A stretch of DNA of 58,567 nucleotides. It comes from Rhizobacter sp. (GTDB taxonomy: Bacteria > Pseudomonadota > Gammaproteobacteria > Burkholderiales > Burkholderiaceae_C). A program made the position numbers and the translations under genes. This document shows positions 18,046 through 26,006 of the stretch, piece after piece; position 1 is the first letter of the stretch, and every line of letters starts with the position of its first letter. Under the pieces are notes generated by a model that made no database searches, was not told the DNA's origin, and saw only the letters and a program-made list of their open reading frames with translations. Where the stretch lies: NCBI GenBank assembly GCA_025350965.1, contig JANXWV010000064.1, positions 1 through 58,567 of the forward strand, read 5' to 3'.

Positions 18046-18852
18046 TCACCACGCGGTCCAGCCGCCGTCGACCGCCAGCACCTGGCCTGTCACGTAGCTC
18101 GATGCATCGGAGGCAAGGTACAGCAGTGCCGGCACCATCTCGTCGGCCTGGGCCATTCGGCCCATCGGCACGCGCTCGGAGTAGCGCTCCGAGAACACGC
18201 CGTTCTGGCCGCTCGACACCCCGCCCGGCACCAGGCAGTTGACGCGGATGCCGCTCTTGGCCCAATGCGTGGCCAGCCACTTCGTCAGGCCCACCACCGC
18301 CGCCTTCGAGGCGGCATACACGGCCGGCGTGTTGATCGGGCCGCCGAGGTAGTCGGAGCCTTCGTAGATGCGGCTGTCGGGGCCTACCAGGCCGTAGATC
18401 GACGCCGTTTGAATGACGGCGCCGCCCTGGCCGCGCGCCACCATGTGCTTGCCCACGGCCTGCGCCATCAGGAACATGCCGTCGATGTTGACGGCCATGA
18501 CTTCGCGCCAGGTGTCGAGCGAATAGTCTTCGAACGGCGTGAAGAAGGCGCGCACGTCGCGCGACTTGGTGGCCGCGTTGTTGTGCAGGATGTCGATGGC
18601 GCCGAAGCGCGCGATCACGGCCGCCACGCAGGCCTGCACCGAAGCCGGGTCGGCAATGTCACAGCCGAAGCCGACCGCGTTGTCGCCCAGGCGCGCGGCA
18701 GCCGCCTGCGCAGCGCTGGCGTCCAGGTCGACCACGGCGACCTTGGCGCCAGCTTCAGCGAGGCCGGCGCAGAACTTCTGCCCGAGGATGCCCGCGCCGC
18801 CGGTGACGAGCGCGACCTTGCCATCGAGCTGGAACTTGCTGAGTGCAGTCAT
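18046..18852 (-). CDS. Short-chain dehydrogenase/reductase (PtmA-like position)
   Basis: 268 residues, a classical SDR: nucleotide site KVALVTGGAGILGQ, DLDAS for NAD preference, NNAA, catalytic Ser in QTASIYG and YAASKAAV (YxxxK), and C-terminal VTGQVLAVDGGWTAW. It lies between the flippase and the class III aminotransferase. In Campylobacter legionaminic acid loci an SDR named PtmA is implicated in making the GlcNAc precursor; this gene may have the same role. That link is by context. The substrate cannot be read from sequence. Confidence 0.85.
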   Translation of the reverse strand: MTALSKFQLDGKVALVTGGAGILGQKFCAGLAEAGAKVAVVDLDASAAQAAAARLGDNAVGFGCDIADPASVQACVAAVIARFGAIDILHNNAATKSRDVRAFFTPFEDYSLDTWREVMAVNIDGMFLMAQAVGKHMVARGQGGAVIQTASIYGLVGPDSRIYEGSDYLGGPINTPAVYAASKAAVVGLTKWLATHWAKSGIRVNCLVPGGVSSGQNGVFSERYSERVPMGRMAQADEMVPALLYLASDASSYVTGQVLAVDGGWTAW

Positions 18853-18861
18853 GGCCCGGCG

Positions 18862-20268
18862 TCAGTTGTGGGTGCGGAACACCGGGCGGATGGCCGGGCC
18901 CTGAAGGAACTTCTCCACTCCACCGTCGAGCGCCTGTGCGTACACGCCGAGTGCGCCGTCGAGCGCGTCCATCGTCTGCGCCAGTTCGGCCGCGCCGTGC
19001 GACTGGCAGATCGCGATCCACGGCATCATCACGCCGCGTTTGAGCAACTCCTGCGCGAACAGCGTGCGCATCGCGAGCGACACATTGCCGTCGCGGTCGC
19101 GGGTGATGTAGTTCAGGCAGATCGCCGGGCCGTCGGTGTGGAAGTGCTTGCTCAGGCCGTGCCGCGCGGCCACTTCGGCCATGCCGTCGCGCAGCTGCTT
19201 GCCGTACTGCCACAGGTGGCCCACCACGTCTTCTTCGCGGTAGATGCGCACGGTCTCGATGAAGGCGCCCAGGCCGGGCATTTCAGCGCCGTGCGTGGTC
19301 GAGAGCAGGAAGGTGCGCTCCATGCCGGGCTGGTCGATCGAGCCGACCTCCATCACCTCGCGGCGGCCGGCCACAGCCGCCACCGAGAAGCCGTTGGCCA
19401 TGCCCTTGCCGAAGGTGGTGATGTCGGGCTGCACGTCGAAGAAGGCCTGTGCGCCTTGCAGGTGCCAGCGAAAGCCGGTGATCATTTCGTCGAGCACGAA
19501 CAGCGCGCCATGGGCGCGGCACAGGGCCTGCACCTGCTGCAGGAAGTTCGGCGCCGGGTTGCCGCAACCGGCGCAGGCCGGCGTGGGCCAGTTGGCGGGG
19601 CCGCTGCAGCCGGGCACGCAAGGCGTGAGCGTGGTCGCGGGCTCGAGCATCACAGCGGCGATCTCGCCGGGGTGGGCGGCGAACAGCGCTTGCAGCGAAG
19701 CGAAGTCGTTGTAGTCGAACACCAGCGTCGAGGCGGTCTGCTCGCCGGGGATGCCGCGCTTCAATGCGGTGGTGCCGATGAACCAGTCGTCGAACGAGAA
19801 GAAGGGTTGCTGGCGCGGCACGCACACGTAGCGCTTGCCGGTGTAGGCGCGCGCGATCTTCACGGCGGCGGTGGTCACGTTCGAGCCGTTCTTGGCGAAC
19901 TTCACCATCTCGACCGACGGAACCAGGTCGATCAGCGCTTCGGCGGCCTGCAGTTCGGTGAGCGTGGCGCGCGTGAGGTTCACGCCCTTGTCCATCTCGG
20001 CAGCGGCGGCGGCATTGACGCGGGGGTCGGCATAGCCCAGCGTCACGGCGCGCAACGCCATGCCGTAGTCGAGGAAGCGGTTGCCCGCGCTGTCCCAGGC
20101 GTGCGCGCCCTTGCCGCGCACGAACAGCGGCGGTGCGATGGCGGGGAACTGGTCGTCGCCGCGCGAGTAGGTGTGGGCACCGCCCGGAATGGCGCGGTGC
20201 AGCCGTGCGCGCAGGCTCTCGAAGTCGTCGTTCGCTGGGGCGGGTGGGGTTGAAGAGGTCGTCATCAT
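18862..20268 (-). CDS. Class III PLP aminotransferase, glutamate-1-semialdehyde aminomutase-like, with a four-Cys insertion
   Basis: 468 residues from ATG 20268 (ATGA overlap). Family features: IPGGAHTYSRGDDQFP, KFAKNGSNVTTAAVKIAR for PLP phosphate, LDEMITGFRW with the PLP-ring Asp, and the Schiff-base lysine Lys288 in TTFGKGMANG. Unlike HemL it has an insertion with Cys217, Cys221, Cys232 and Cys235 (CxxxC...CxxC) just before the core resumes at LCRAHGALFVLDE, which could bind a metal. Position beside the SDR in a nonulosonate cluster argues against haem synthesis and for a sugar substrate. Substrate not determined. Confidence 0.85.
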   Translation of the reverse strand: MMTTSSTPPAPANDDFESLRARLHRAIPGGAHTYSRGDDQFPAIAPPLFVRGKGAHAWDSAGNRFLDYGMALRAVTLGYADPRVNAAAAAEMDKGVNLTRATLTELQAAEALIDLVPSVEMVKFAKNGSNVTTAAVKIARAYTGKRYVCVPRQQPFFSFDDWFIGTTALKRGIPGEQTASTLVFDYNDFASLQALFAAHPGEIAAVMLEPATTLTPCVPGCSGPANWPTPACAGCGNPAPNFLQQVQALCRAHGALFVLDEMITGFRWHLQGAQAFFDVQPDITTFGKGMANGFSVAAVAGRREVMEVGSIDQPGMERTFLLSTTHGAEMPGLGAFIETVRIYREEDVVGHLWQYGKQLRDGMAEVAARHGLSKHFHTDGPAICLNYITRDRDGNVSLAMRTLFAQELLKRGVMMPWIAICQSHGAAELAQTMDALDGALGVYAQALDGGVEKFLQGPAIRPVFRTHN

Positions 20269-20930
20269 GTTCGCCAGATGGGTTGAACGTGGGGTTGCGG
20301 GCGCACGGTGTGGTCGCGCGGGTTGCCGATGTACACACTGTTCGGCGCGAGGTCGCGGTCGAGCAGCAGCGACTCGGCAGCGATGCTGCAGTTGTCGCCC
20401 ACCGTCGCGTTGCCGAGCACCGCGCTGCCCGGGCGCAGCGTGACGTGCCGGCCGAGCGTGGGGTACACATCGTGGTTGCTGCCGATACCTACGCGCTGGT
20501 AGGCGATGAGGTAGTCGCTGTAGCGGCCGCGGCCGAGCACGGTGCCCAGTGGGTGCACGAGCAGGAAGATCGGTGGCAGCTCGACCTCGTAGAACACGTC
20601 GCAGCCGTGCAGTGCCTTGTTCAGCAGGAAGAGCTTCTTGCACGCCGCAGCGGGGCCGCCACGCTTGAACAGCTCGTTCGCCAACAGGTACAGCCACATC
20701 GCGTACTGGTCGCCATGCAGGTGGTCGAACACGGCCTGCGTGCCGTCGAAGAAGTACTTGTTGTCGATGCGCGTGAAGCAGTGTTCGAGCCGCCCGAGTG
20801 CAGCCGCCGCTGCCCCGGCGAGGTCGGCGGCGGCCACGTCGACGCCGTCCGGGAACAGGCCGTTGACCTGGCGCGCCGCCAGGCCGGCCAGCGCGTCCGC
20901 CGGCAAGCTGGACCGCACGTGCAGGCTCAA
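20265..20930 (-). CDS. CysE-like hexapeptide-repeat protein (putative O-acetyltransferase)
   Basis: 221 residues from a TTG at 20930 that overlaps the HisF-like stop (TTGA), the same coupling seen through the cluster. An alpha-helical N-terminal region (ADALAGLAARQ, LYLLANELF) is followed by a left-handed beta-helix part: RYSDYLIAYQRVGIG, PTLGRHVTLRPGSAVLGNATVGDNCSIAAESLL and a cap ending SVYIGNPRD. The layout resembles serine acetyltransferase, but the usual catalytic His-Asp-His surroundings are not clear. Similar genes occur in legionaminic acid loci. May O-acetylate a sugar, or may have lost activity. Confidence 0.68.
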   Translation of the reverse strand: MSLHVRSSLPADALAGLAARQVNGLFPDGVDVAAADLAGAAAAALGRLEHCFTRIDNKYFFDGTQAVFDHLHGDQYAMWLYLLANELFKRGGPAAACKKLFLLNKALHGCDVFYEVELPPIFLLVHPLGTVLGRGRYSDYLIAYQRVGIGSNHDVYPTLGRHVTLRPGSAVLGNATVGDNCSIAAESLLLDRDLAPNSVYIGNPRDHTVRPQPHVQPIWRT

Positions 20931-21703
20931 CTGTGGCTCCCCTTTTGCGAGCGCACGCTGACACCGTTGGTGGCCAAGTAGGTGCGCACCTTGATCGGGC
21001 TGTGGTCGGAGAACAGGAACATGCTGCTGATGGTGATGGCCGATGCGCCCGCTTCGAGCGCGTCGCGGCAGTGCTGCAAGGTGCCGGCGCCGCTGGAGCC
21101 GATGAGCGGCACTTCGAGCTTCGCGGCAACGCGGCCGATCAGGTCCACGTCGTAACCTTCCATGGTGCCGTCGCGGTCGATCGAGCACAGCATGATCTCG
21201 CCGGCATGGGCGTCCTGCATGCGCTGCGCCCACGCCAGCGGGTCGAGTTCGGTCGGGTGGCGGCCGCAGCGCGACACCACGCGCTGCGTGCCGTCGGGGC
21301 CGCGCTGGTAGTCGATGCCGACCACGATGCACTGGTCGCCGAAGCGCGACGCGGCCCGCGTCACGAAGCCAGGGTCTTCGACAGCCGAGGTGTTGATACA
21401 CACCTTGTCTGCGCCGCTGGCCAGCAGCGCGGCGATCTGTTCCAGCGTGCGGATGCCGCCGCCCACGGTGAAGGGCATGAACACTTCTTCCGACACACGC
21501 TCGATGATGGAGCCGGTGGCGGGCCGGCCTTCGGGCGTGGCGTCGATGTCGACGAACAGAAGCTCGTCCACGCCGTAGGAGTCGTAGACCTTCGCCGTGG
21601 AGACCGGGTTGCCGGCCTCGCGGAAGTTCTCGTGAAAACGCACGCCCTTGACGAGCCGGCCGTTGCGGACCAAGAACTTCGGGATGATTCTTTTCTTCAG
21701 CAT
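20927..21703 (-). CDS. HisF-like protein (WbpI/HisF2 type), partner of an amidotransferase
   Basis: 258 residues, full HisF (TIM-barrel) length, phosphate sites FTVGGGIRT and IGSSGAGT retained. In true HisF the N-terminus reads xIIxCLDV with catalytic Asp11; here it is RIIPKFLVRNG, so position 11 is Leu. Asp131 (VVGIDYQRG) corresponds to the second catalytic Asp130 and is present. Loss of Asp11 argues against imidazole-glycerol-phosphate synthesis. With the adjacent HisH-like glutaminase and WbpG/PseA-like enzyme it should channel ammonia for amidino-sugar formation. 13 nt after the HisH gene. Confidence 0.87.
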   Translation of the reverse strand: MLKKRIIPKFLVRNGRLVKGVRFHENFREAGNPVSTAKVYDSYGVDELLFVDIDATPEGRPATGSIIERVSEEVFMPFTVGGGIRTLEQIAALLASGADKVCINTSAVEDPGFVTRAASRFGDQCIVVGIDYQRGPDGTQRVVSRCGRHPTELDPLAWAQRMQDAHAGEIMLCSIDRDGTMEGYDVDLIGRVAAKLEVPLIGSSGAGTLQHCRDALEAGASAITISSMFLFSDHSPIKVRTYLATNGVSVRSQKGSHS

Positions 21704-21716
21704 CGGGGGCCTGTCG

Positions 21717-22334
21717 TCAGAACGCGTGGTTCACCCAGTTGGCCAGCAGCTTCAGGCCGTTGTCCTGGCTCTTCTCGGGGTGGAACTGCGCCGCCACGAG
21801 GTTGCCCGAGCGCACCACGGCCGTGACCGGGCCGCCGTAGTCGGTGGTCGCGATCAGGTCGGCCGCGTGGTGGCAGGCCATGTGGAAGCTGTGCACGAAA
21901 TAGAAGTTCGCCTCGCCCGGGCGAATGCCCTCGAACAGCCAGTCGTCGGCCGAGAAGTGCAACTCGTTCCAGCCCACGTGCGGCACCTTCAGCGGGTGCG
22001 CCACGTCGAAGCGGCGGATGTCGGCGTCGATCCAGCCCAGGCCCTGGTGCTCACCATGCTCGATGCTCGTCTTGGCAAAGAGCTGCATGCCCAGGCAGAC
22101 GCCGAGCACGGGCTTCTTCACCTCGAGCGCCAAGCGGGTGAGCACGGCTTCGAGCTGGCGCTCGCGGATCGCGACCATCGCGTCGCCGAACGCGCCTACC
22201 CCGGGCAGCACGACGCGGTCGGCCGCTTCCAGCTCGCCGGGGTCGGCCGTGACGATCACGTCTTCACCCAGGTACTCGAAGGCGTTGCGCAACGAGCGCA
22301 CGTTGCCCATGCCGTAGTCGACGATGGCGATCAT
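21717..22334 (-). CDS. HisH-like glutamine amidotransferase (glutaminase subunit)
   Basis: 205 residues, class I glutaminase. The oxyanion PGVGAFGDAM region and the nucleophile Cys in VLGVCLGMQLF (near 84) are present, and the His-Glu pair is in AAQFHPEKSQ. N-terminus MIAIVDYGMGNVRSL is standard. All three catalytic residues are intact. It sits between the HisF-like and WbpG/PseA-like genes, so it most likely feeds ammonia to amidate a nonulosonic acid or hexuronic acid precursor, as HisH2 does in Pseudomonas O-antigen synthesis. A housekeeping hisH elsewhere is expected. Confidence 0.9.
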   Translation of the reverse strand: MIAIVDYGMGNVRSLRNAFEYLGEDVIVTADPGELEAADRVVLPGVGAFGDAMVAIRERQLEAVLTRLALEVKKPVLGVCLGMQLFAKTSIEHGEHQGLGWIDADIRRFDVAHPLKVPHVGWNELHFSADDWLFEGIRPGEANFYFVHSFHMACHHAADLIATTDYGGPVTAVVRSGNLVAAQFHPEKSQDNGLKLLANWVNHAF

Positions 22335-22344
22335 TGGAGCCGGC

Positions 22345-23547
22345 TCACACGTACTTGACGTTGCGGCCTTGCTCGTCTTTCGGCGGGCCGACGGGCGAGT
22401 CGATCACGGTGTTGTTCCAGCGCGCGAAGTCGGGCATGACCGGGCCGGTCTCGACCTGGGTCACGTCGAACTTCCAGGGGTGAACCTGGTGCTTCTCGAG
22501 GATCTCGTACAGCTCGCTCTCGCTGATCTGCAGGATGCTCAGGAACCAGTCGATCGAGGCCGGGCGCTTGCCGTCGTACTTGGCTTCGAGCGCCAGCGCT
22601 TCTTCGCGGCCCAGCTCGCCGTTGCGGATGTCGATGGTGGCCAGGTGGTTGGTGCGGCCATAGCCGCGCTTCACGAACTTGGCGTAGTCACGCATGCCCT
22701 GGAAGGTGCACTCGATCTTCTCGTAGTCGTACTGCGGCGGCACGCCTTCGACCTCTTGCCCCTTCCAGCCGAGCTCGCGCTTGATCATCTCGACCTGCGG
22801 CTTGGTGTTCCACTCGATGTAGTTGCCCAGGCAGATCGACTCGACCTTGAGCTTGATCAGGTCCTTGCGCTTCGGGTAGTCGAACATCCACAGGTCGCGG
22901 CGCTCGACGCGGCCCTGCAGGAATTCGAACATGTCGTCGGCCGTCATGCCCTGGTTCATGAGGCGGTTGAAGCGCTTCTCGTCGACCTCTTCCATCTCTT
23001 CGAAGGTGTACCAGCTGTGGTACTCGGCGGTCGATTCACCCCAGAAGATCAGCGGCGTCTCGAAGCGCAGCGCCATGTGCATCACGCCGGCGTAGATGCC
23101 GGTGTGGCAATGCCAGCAGAAGTCGCCTCGGCGCTTCAGCGATTCGAGCATCAGCTCGCGCACCACATGGAAACTGGTGGTCATTTCGACCACGTCAACG
23201 CCGAGCTGCTTGAACACGCTGGTGTTGTTCTCGGCCACGAGCGGCCGGTAGCCCCAATGGTTGTAGCGCAGCACCAGCGGCTTCAGGCCCAGCTTCTTGA
23301 CGATGTACCAGAGCTGAAACACGCTGTCCTTGCCGCCGCTGTAGGGCACGACGCAGTCGTAGTTGCCCTTGCCCTTGTGGCGGGCGATCATTTCCTGCAG
23401 CTGCACGCCGCGCGCTTCCCAGTCGATCTTCTCCTTCTTGAACTCGACCTGGCGGCACACGCTGCACACGCCGAATTCGTCGAAGGTGATGGTGTCGACG
23501 GTTTCCTTGGTGAGGCACTTGGTGCAGCGTTTCATCGTCATCGTCAT
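22345..23547 (-). CDS. N-acetyl sugar amidotransferase (WbpG/PseA family)
   Basis: 400 residues. Cysteine ribbon at the N-terminus (CTKC, CSVC), PP-loop ATP site VPYSGGKDSVF near 68-78, a later CWHCHTG. These match WbpG/PseA, which turns an acetamido group into acetamidino using ammonia delivered by HisH/HisF. Three in-frame ATGs (23547, 23541, 23535) lie in a tandem ATGACG stretch; 23547 has GGAG about 8 nt upstream and was chosen. It predicts an amidino group on a nonulosonic acid, most likely legionaminic acid at C7. Confidence 0.9.
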   Translation of the reverse strand: MTMTMKRCTKCLTKETVDTITFDEFGVCSVCRQVEFKKEKIDWEARGVQLQEMIARHKGKGNYDCVVPYSGGKDSVFQLWYIVKKLGLKPLVLRYNHWGYRPLVAENNTSVFKQLGVDVVEMTTSFHVVRELMLESLKRRGDFCWHCHTGIYAGVMHMALRFETPLIFWGESTAEYHSWYTFEEMEEVDEKRFNRLMNQGMTADDMFEFLQGRVERRDLWMFDYPKRKDLIKLKVESICLGNYIEWNTKPQVEMIKRELGWKGQEVEGVPPQYDYEKIECTFQGMRDYAKFVKRGYGRTNHLATIDIRNGELGREEALALEAKYDGKRPASIDWFLSILQISESELYEILEKHQVHPWKFDVTQVETGPVMPDFARWNNTVIDSPVGPPKDEQGRNVKYV

Positions 23548-23575
23548 GGGGTGGGCTCCGGCAGAGAGAGTGAGG

Positions 23576-24310
23576 TCAGGCTTCCGAGCGCAGGATCAGC
23601 GCGCGGTTCGCCAGAATGGCTTCGATGCAGATGAAGTCCACGAGGTCATCGACCTCGAACGACTTCCAGCGTGGCGTGATGAACGGCAACGTGCGCGCGT
23701 GGCAGAAGCCTCGCTCGCGGCGGAGCGCCTCGACGGTCGAGATGTAGAGGCTGCCGTCCAGGCTGTACAGCGGCTCGGTGTCCTGGCGGCGCGGCAGCAG
23801 GCCGAAGCTCGTTGCGGCATACGGCTGCATCAGGCCTTGCGCATCGAGCCGCACTGCGAACGCAGGGTGCGTGGAGACGAGCGCCGTGACACCGACGATG
23901 GACTCGGCCAGCGGCCGCGCGGCAACCAGCGCTTCGAGCGCGGCGTCGATGTCGGCGGCCTCGGTCAGCGGCGACGTGGGTTCGAGCAGCACGAGCAGGT
24001 CGCAGTGGTCGCCCGCTGCGGCGAGCGTGTCGAGCGCGTGCTCGATGAAGGCGATGCTCGGCGCGGTGTCGCTCGCGTGTTCGGCCGGCCGCAGGAACGG
24101 CACGTCGGCGCCCGCTGCCTGCGCGAGCGCGGCGAACTCGGCGCTGTCGGTCGAGATGACCACGCGGTCCACGTAGCGCGACGCCCGCGCAGCCTCGATC
24201 GGCCACGCCAGCAGCGGCTTGCCCAGCAGCGGCCGGATGTTCTTACCCGGCAGGCCTTTCGAGCCGGCCCGTGCCGGCACGAGCGCGAGGACGCGCAACC
24301 CGTCGATCAT
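23576..24310 (-). CDS. CMP-nonulosonic acid cytidylyltransferase (LegF/NeuA-like)
   Basis: 244 residues, GT-A-like cytidylyltransferase. N-terminal LVPARAGSKGLPGKNI is the CTP-binding loop, followed by LLGKPLLAWPIEAA; VVISTDSAEFA and LLEPTSPLTEAADID complete the NeuA/LegF signature. It activates the finished nonulosonic acid as CMP-sugar for the glycosyltransferase. ATG 24310 overlaps the upstream stop (ATGA). Choice of legionaminic rather than sialic acid rests on the neighbouring genes. Confidence 0.9.
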   Translation of the reverse strand: MIDGLRVLALVPARAGSKGLPGKNIRPLLGKPLLAWPIEAARASRYVDRVVISTDSAEFAALAQAAGADVPFLRPAEHASDTAPSIAFIEHALDTLAAAGDHCDLLVLLEPTSPLTEAADIDAALEALVAARPLAESIVGVTALVSTHPAFAVRLDAQGLMQPYAATSFGLLPRRQDTEPLYSLDGSLYISTVEALRRERGFCHARTLPFITPRWKSFEVDDLVDFICIEAILANRALILRSEA

Positions 24311-25356
24311 TGAAATACCTCGTCGAATTCGAGGTTCGCGCGTTCGTAATCGGGCAGGCGGCCGATGTCGAGCCAGTAGCCGTCGATGCGGTGGCAGCGG
24401 GCGCGCAGGCCTTGCGCCGCAGCGCTCTCGAACAAGGCCGGCATGTCGTAGAAGGTGCTTCGCGGCACCAGTTCGAGCACATGCGGCGAGATCACGTAGA
24501 TGCCCGCACTCACGGTGAAGCGCTGGATCGGCTTCTCCTCGATGGCTTCGATGTGGCCGTCACGTTCGCGCACCACGCCGAACGGCACCTGCATCTCGTA
24601 CTCGCGCACCGCCATCGTGGCGTCTGCGCCGGAGTCGGTGTGCTGGTCGAGCATGTAGCCGAAGTCTTCCTTCGTCAACAGGTCGGCATTTGTCACGACG
24701 ATGGGCTGGGCGGGCGCTTCGGGCAGCAGGCTCAATGCGCCGGCCGTGCCGAGCCGCTGGTCTTCGCGCAGGTAGCGGATCTCGACGCCGAATTCCGAGC
24801 CGTCGCCGAAGTGGTGCTCGATCTGCTCGGCCTTGTAGTTGACGGCGAAGTAGAAACGCCGGAAACCCTGCGCCGAGTAGCCGCGCACGATGGTTTCGAG
24901 CAGCGGGCGTGAGCCCACGCGCAGCATCGGCTTGGGTGTGTCGCGGGTGAGCTGTTCGAGCCGCTTGCCCATGCCGCCAGCCATGATGACGACCCAGTTG
25001 TCGCGCGTGGGCGTGGCGAGGAAGTCGTCGACCACTTCCATGCCGACGACGATGCCGTCGGCCGTGACCACGGGCATCTGGTGCAGGCCGCGCCGGCGCA
25101 TGGTGGAGAGGATGGAATGCCGGTCTTCGCCCGCCCTGGCAACGGTCGGGTTCAAGTGCATCGCGACACTGACCTTGTCGGTGAGGCTCAGGCCCTTCAG
25201 CAGGCCGCGGCGGGCGTCGCCGTCGCTGAGCGTGCCGAGGAGACGGCGGTCGGCATCGACGACCAGCGCCATCTGGCTGCCGGCGCTGTCGATGTTGACG
25301 AGCGCTTCACGCAGCGTCATGTCGGGCCCGACGAGGGCGCGTTCCCAGGTTTTCAT
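24307..25356 (-). CDS. CBS-domain nucleotidyltransferase (PtmE-like GlcN-1-P guanylyltransferase)
   Basis: 349 residues from ATG 25356 (ATGA overlap). Two N-terminal CBS domains (MALVVDADRRLLGTLSDGD; LHQMPVVTADGIVVG) are followed by a nucleotidyltransferase: VVIMAGGMGKRLEQLT, DTPKPMLRVGSRPLLETI, VTNADLLTKEDF, EKPIQRFTVSAGIY. CBS plus nucleotidyltransferase is the layout of PtmE, which makes the GDP-linked GlcNAc precursor of legionaminic acid in Campylobacter. The CBS pair suggests ligand regulation. GDP specificity is inferred. Confidence 0.85.
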   Translation of the reverse strand: MKTWERALVGPDMTLREALVNIDSAGSQMALVVDADRRLLGTLSDGDARRGLLKGLSLTDKVSVAMHLNPTVARAGEDRHSILSTMRRRGLHQMPVVTADGIVVGMEVVDDFLATPTRDNWVVIMAGGMGKRLEQLTRDTPKPMLRVGSRPLLETIVRGYSAQGFRRFYFAVNYKAEQIEHHFGDGSEFGVEIRYLREDQRLGTAGALSLLPEAPAQPIVVTNADLLTKEDFGYMLDQHTDSGADATMAVREYEMQVPFGVVRERDGHIEAIEEKPIQRFTVSAGIYVISPHVLELVPRSTFYDMPALFESAAAQGLRARCHRIDGYWLDIGRLPDYERANLEFDEVFQ

Positions 25357-26006
25357 GTGTGTTGCCTCCTTGCTTGCGCGGGCACGCCGACCAGCGTGGC
25401 GCCTCCGGCGAAGTTCTTGACCACCACCGCGCCGGCACCGACGACCGTGGCCTCGCCGAGCTGCACGCTCTGCCTGACGACCGCGCCTGCGCCCACGTGG
25501 CTGTGCGCGCCGACGCGCACGTTCCCGCACAGCACGGCGCCGCACGCCACATGCACGAATTCGCCGAGCACCGTGTCGTGCTCGACCACGGCGGCGGTGT
25601 TGACGATGCAGCCGTCGCCGACGCTGGCGCCCGTCTGCACGACACAGTTCGCGAACAGCTGTGCGCTGGCGCTCACCTGCGCGAAGTTCGAGACCACGGC
25701 GCGCGGGTGGCGCACGCCGGCAAAGTGCCAGCCCCGGGCTTCGAGGCCGCGCTGCACCTTGGCGCGCAAGCCCTGACCGCCGGCCGCACCGGCACCCCCG
25801 ATGCCATTGGCGAGCAACACAGCGGCCGGCGTGTGCTGGTCGAGCACGCTGTCGTCGCCGAGCACCGACAGGCCGCACAGCGTTTGGCCGTGGCGCCGTG
25901 CGTCGGGGTCGGTGAAGCCGAGCACCTGCTCGCCCGCCGCAAGCAGCGCATCGGCGACAACAGCCGCATGCCCACCGGAGCCGATGACGAGGAATGCGAT
26001 GCTCAT
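25353..26006 (-). CDS. NeuD/LegH-like sugar acyltransferase (hexapeptide family)
   Basis: 217 residues from ATG 26006 (ATGA overlap). The N-terminal Rossmann-like part, VIGSGGHAAVVADAL, is the NeuD/PglD PglB-like nucleotide-sugar domain. The C-terminal half is a left-handed beta-helix with repeats such as VGDGCIVNTAAVVEHD and VRVGAHSHVGAGAVV, ending VVKNFAGGATLVGVPAQ. His in VVEHD is the likely base. In this cluster it most likely N-acetylates the 4-amino precursor (LegH role) or O-acetylates the nonulosonic acid (NeuD role). Confidence 0.85.
   Translation of the reverse strand: MSIAFLVIGSGGHAAVVADALLAAGEQVLGFTDPDARRHGQTLCGLSVLGDDSVLDQHTPAAVLLANGIGGAGAAGGQGLRAKVQRGLEARGWHFAGVRHPRAVVSNFAQVSASAQLFANCVVQTGASVGDGCIVNTAAVVEHDTVLGEFVHVACGAVLCGNVRVGAHSHVGAGAVVRQSVQLGEATVVGAGAVVVKNFAGGATLVGVPAQARRQHT

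Noticed and set aside
18862..20268. HemL (glutamate-1-semialdehyde aminomutase) for haem synthesis
   Set aside because: Four-Cys insertion and a nonulosonate gene context do not fit HemL.
20927..22334. HisF/HisH as part of histidine biosynthesis
   Set aside because: No other his genes nearby, Asp11 is lost in the HisF protein, and a WbpG/PseA gene follows directly.
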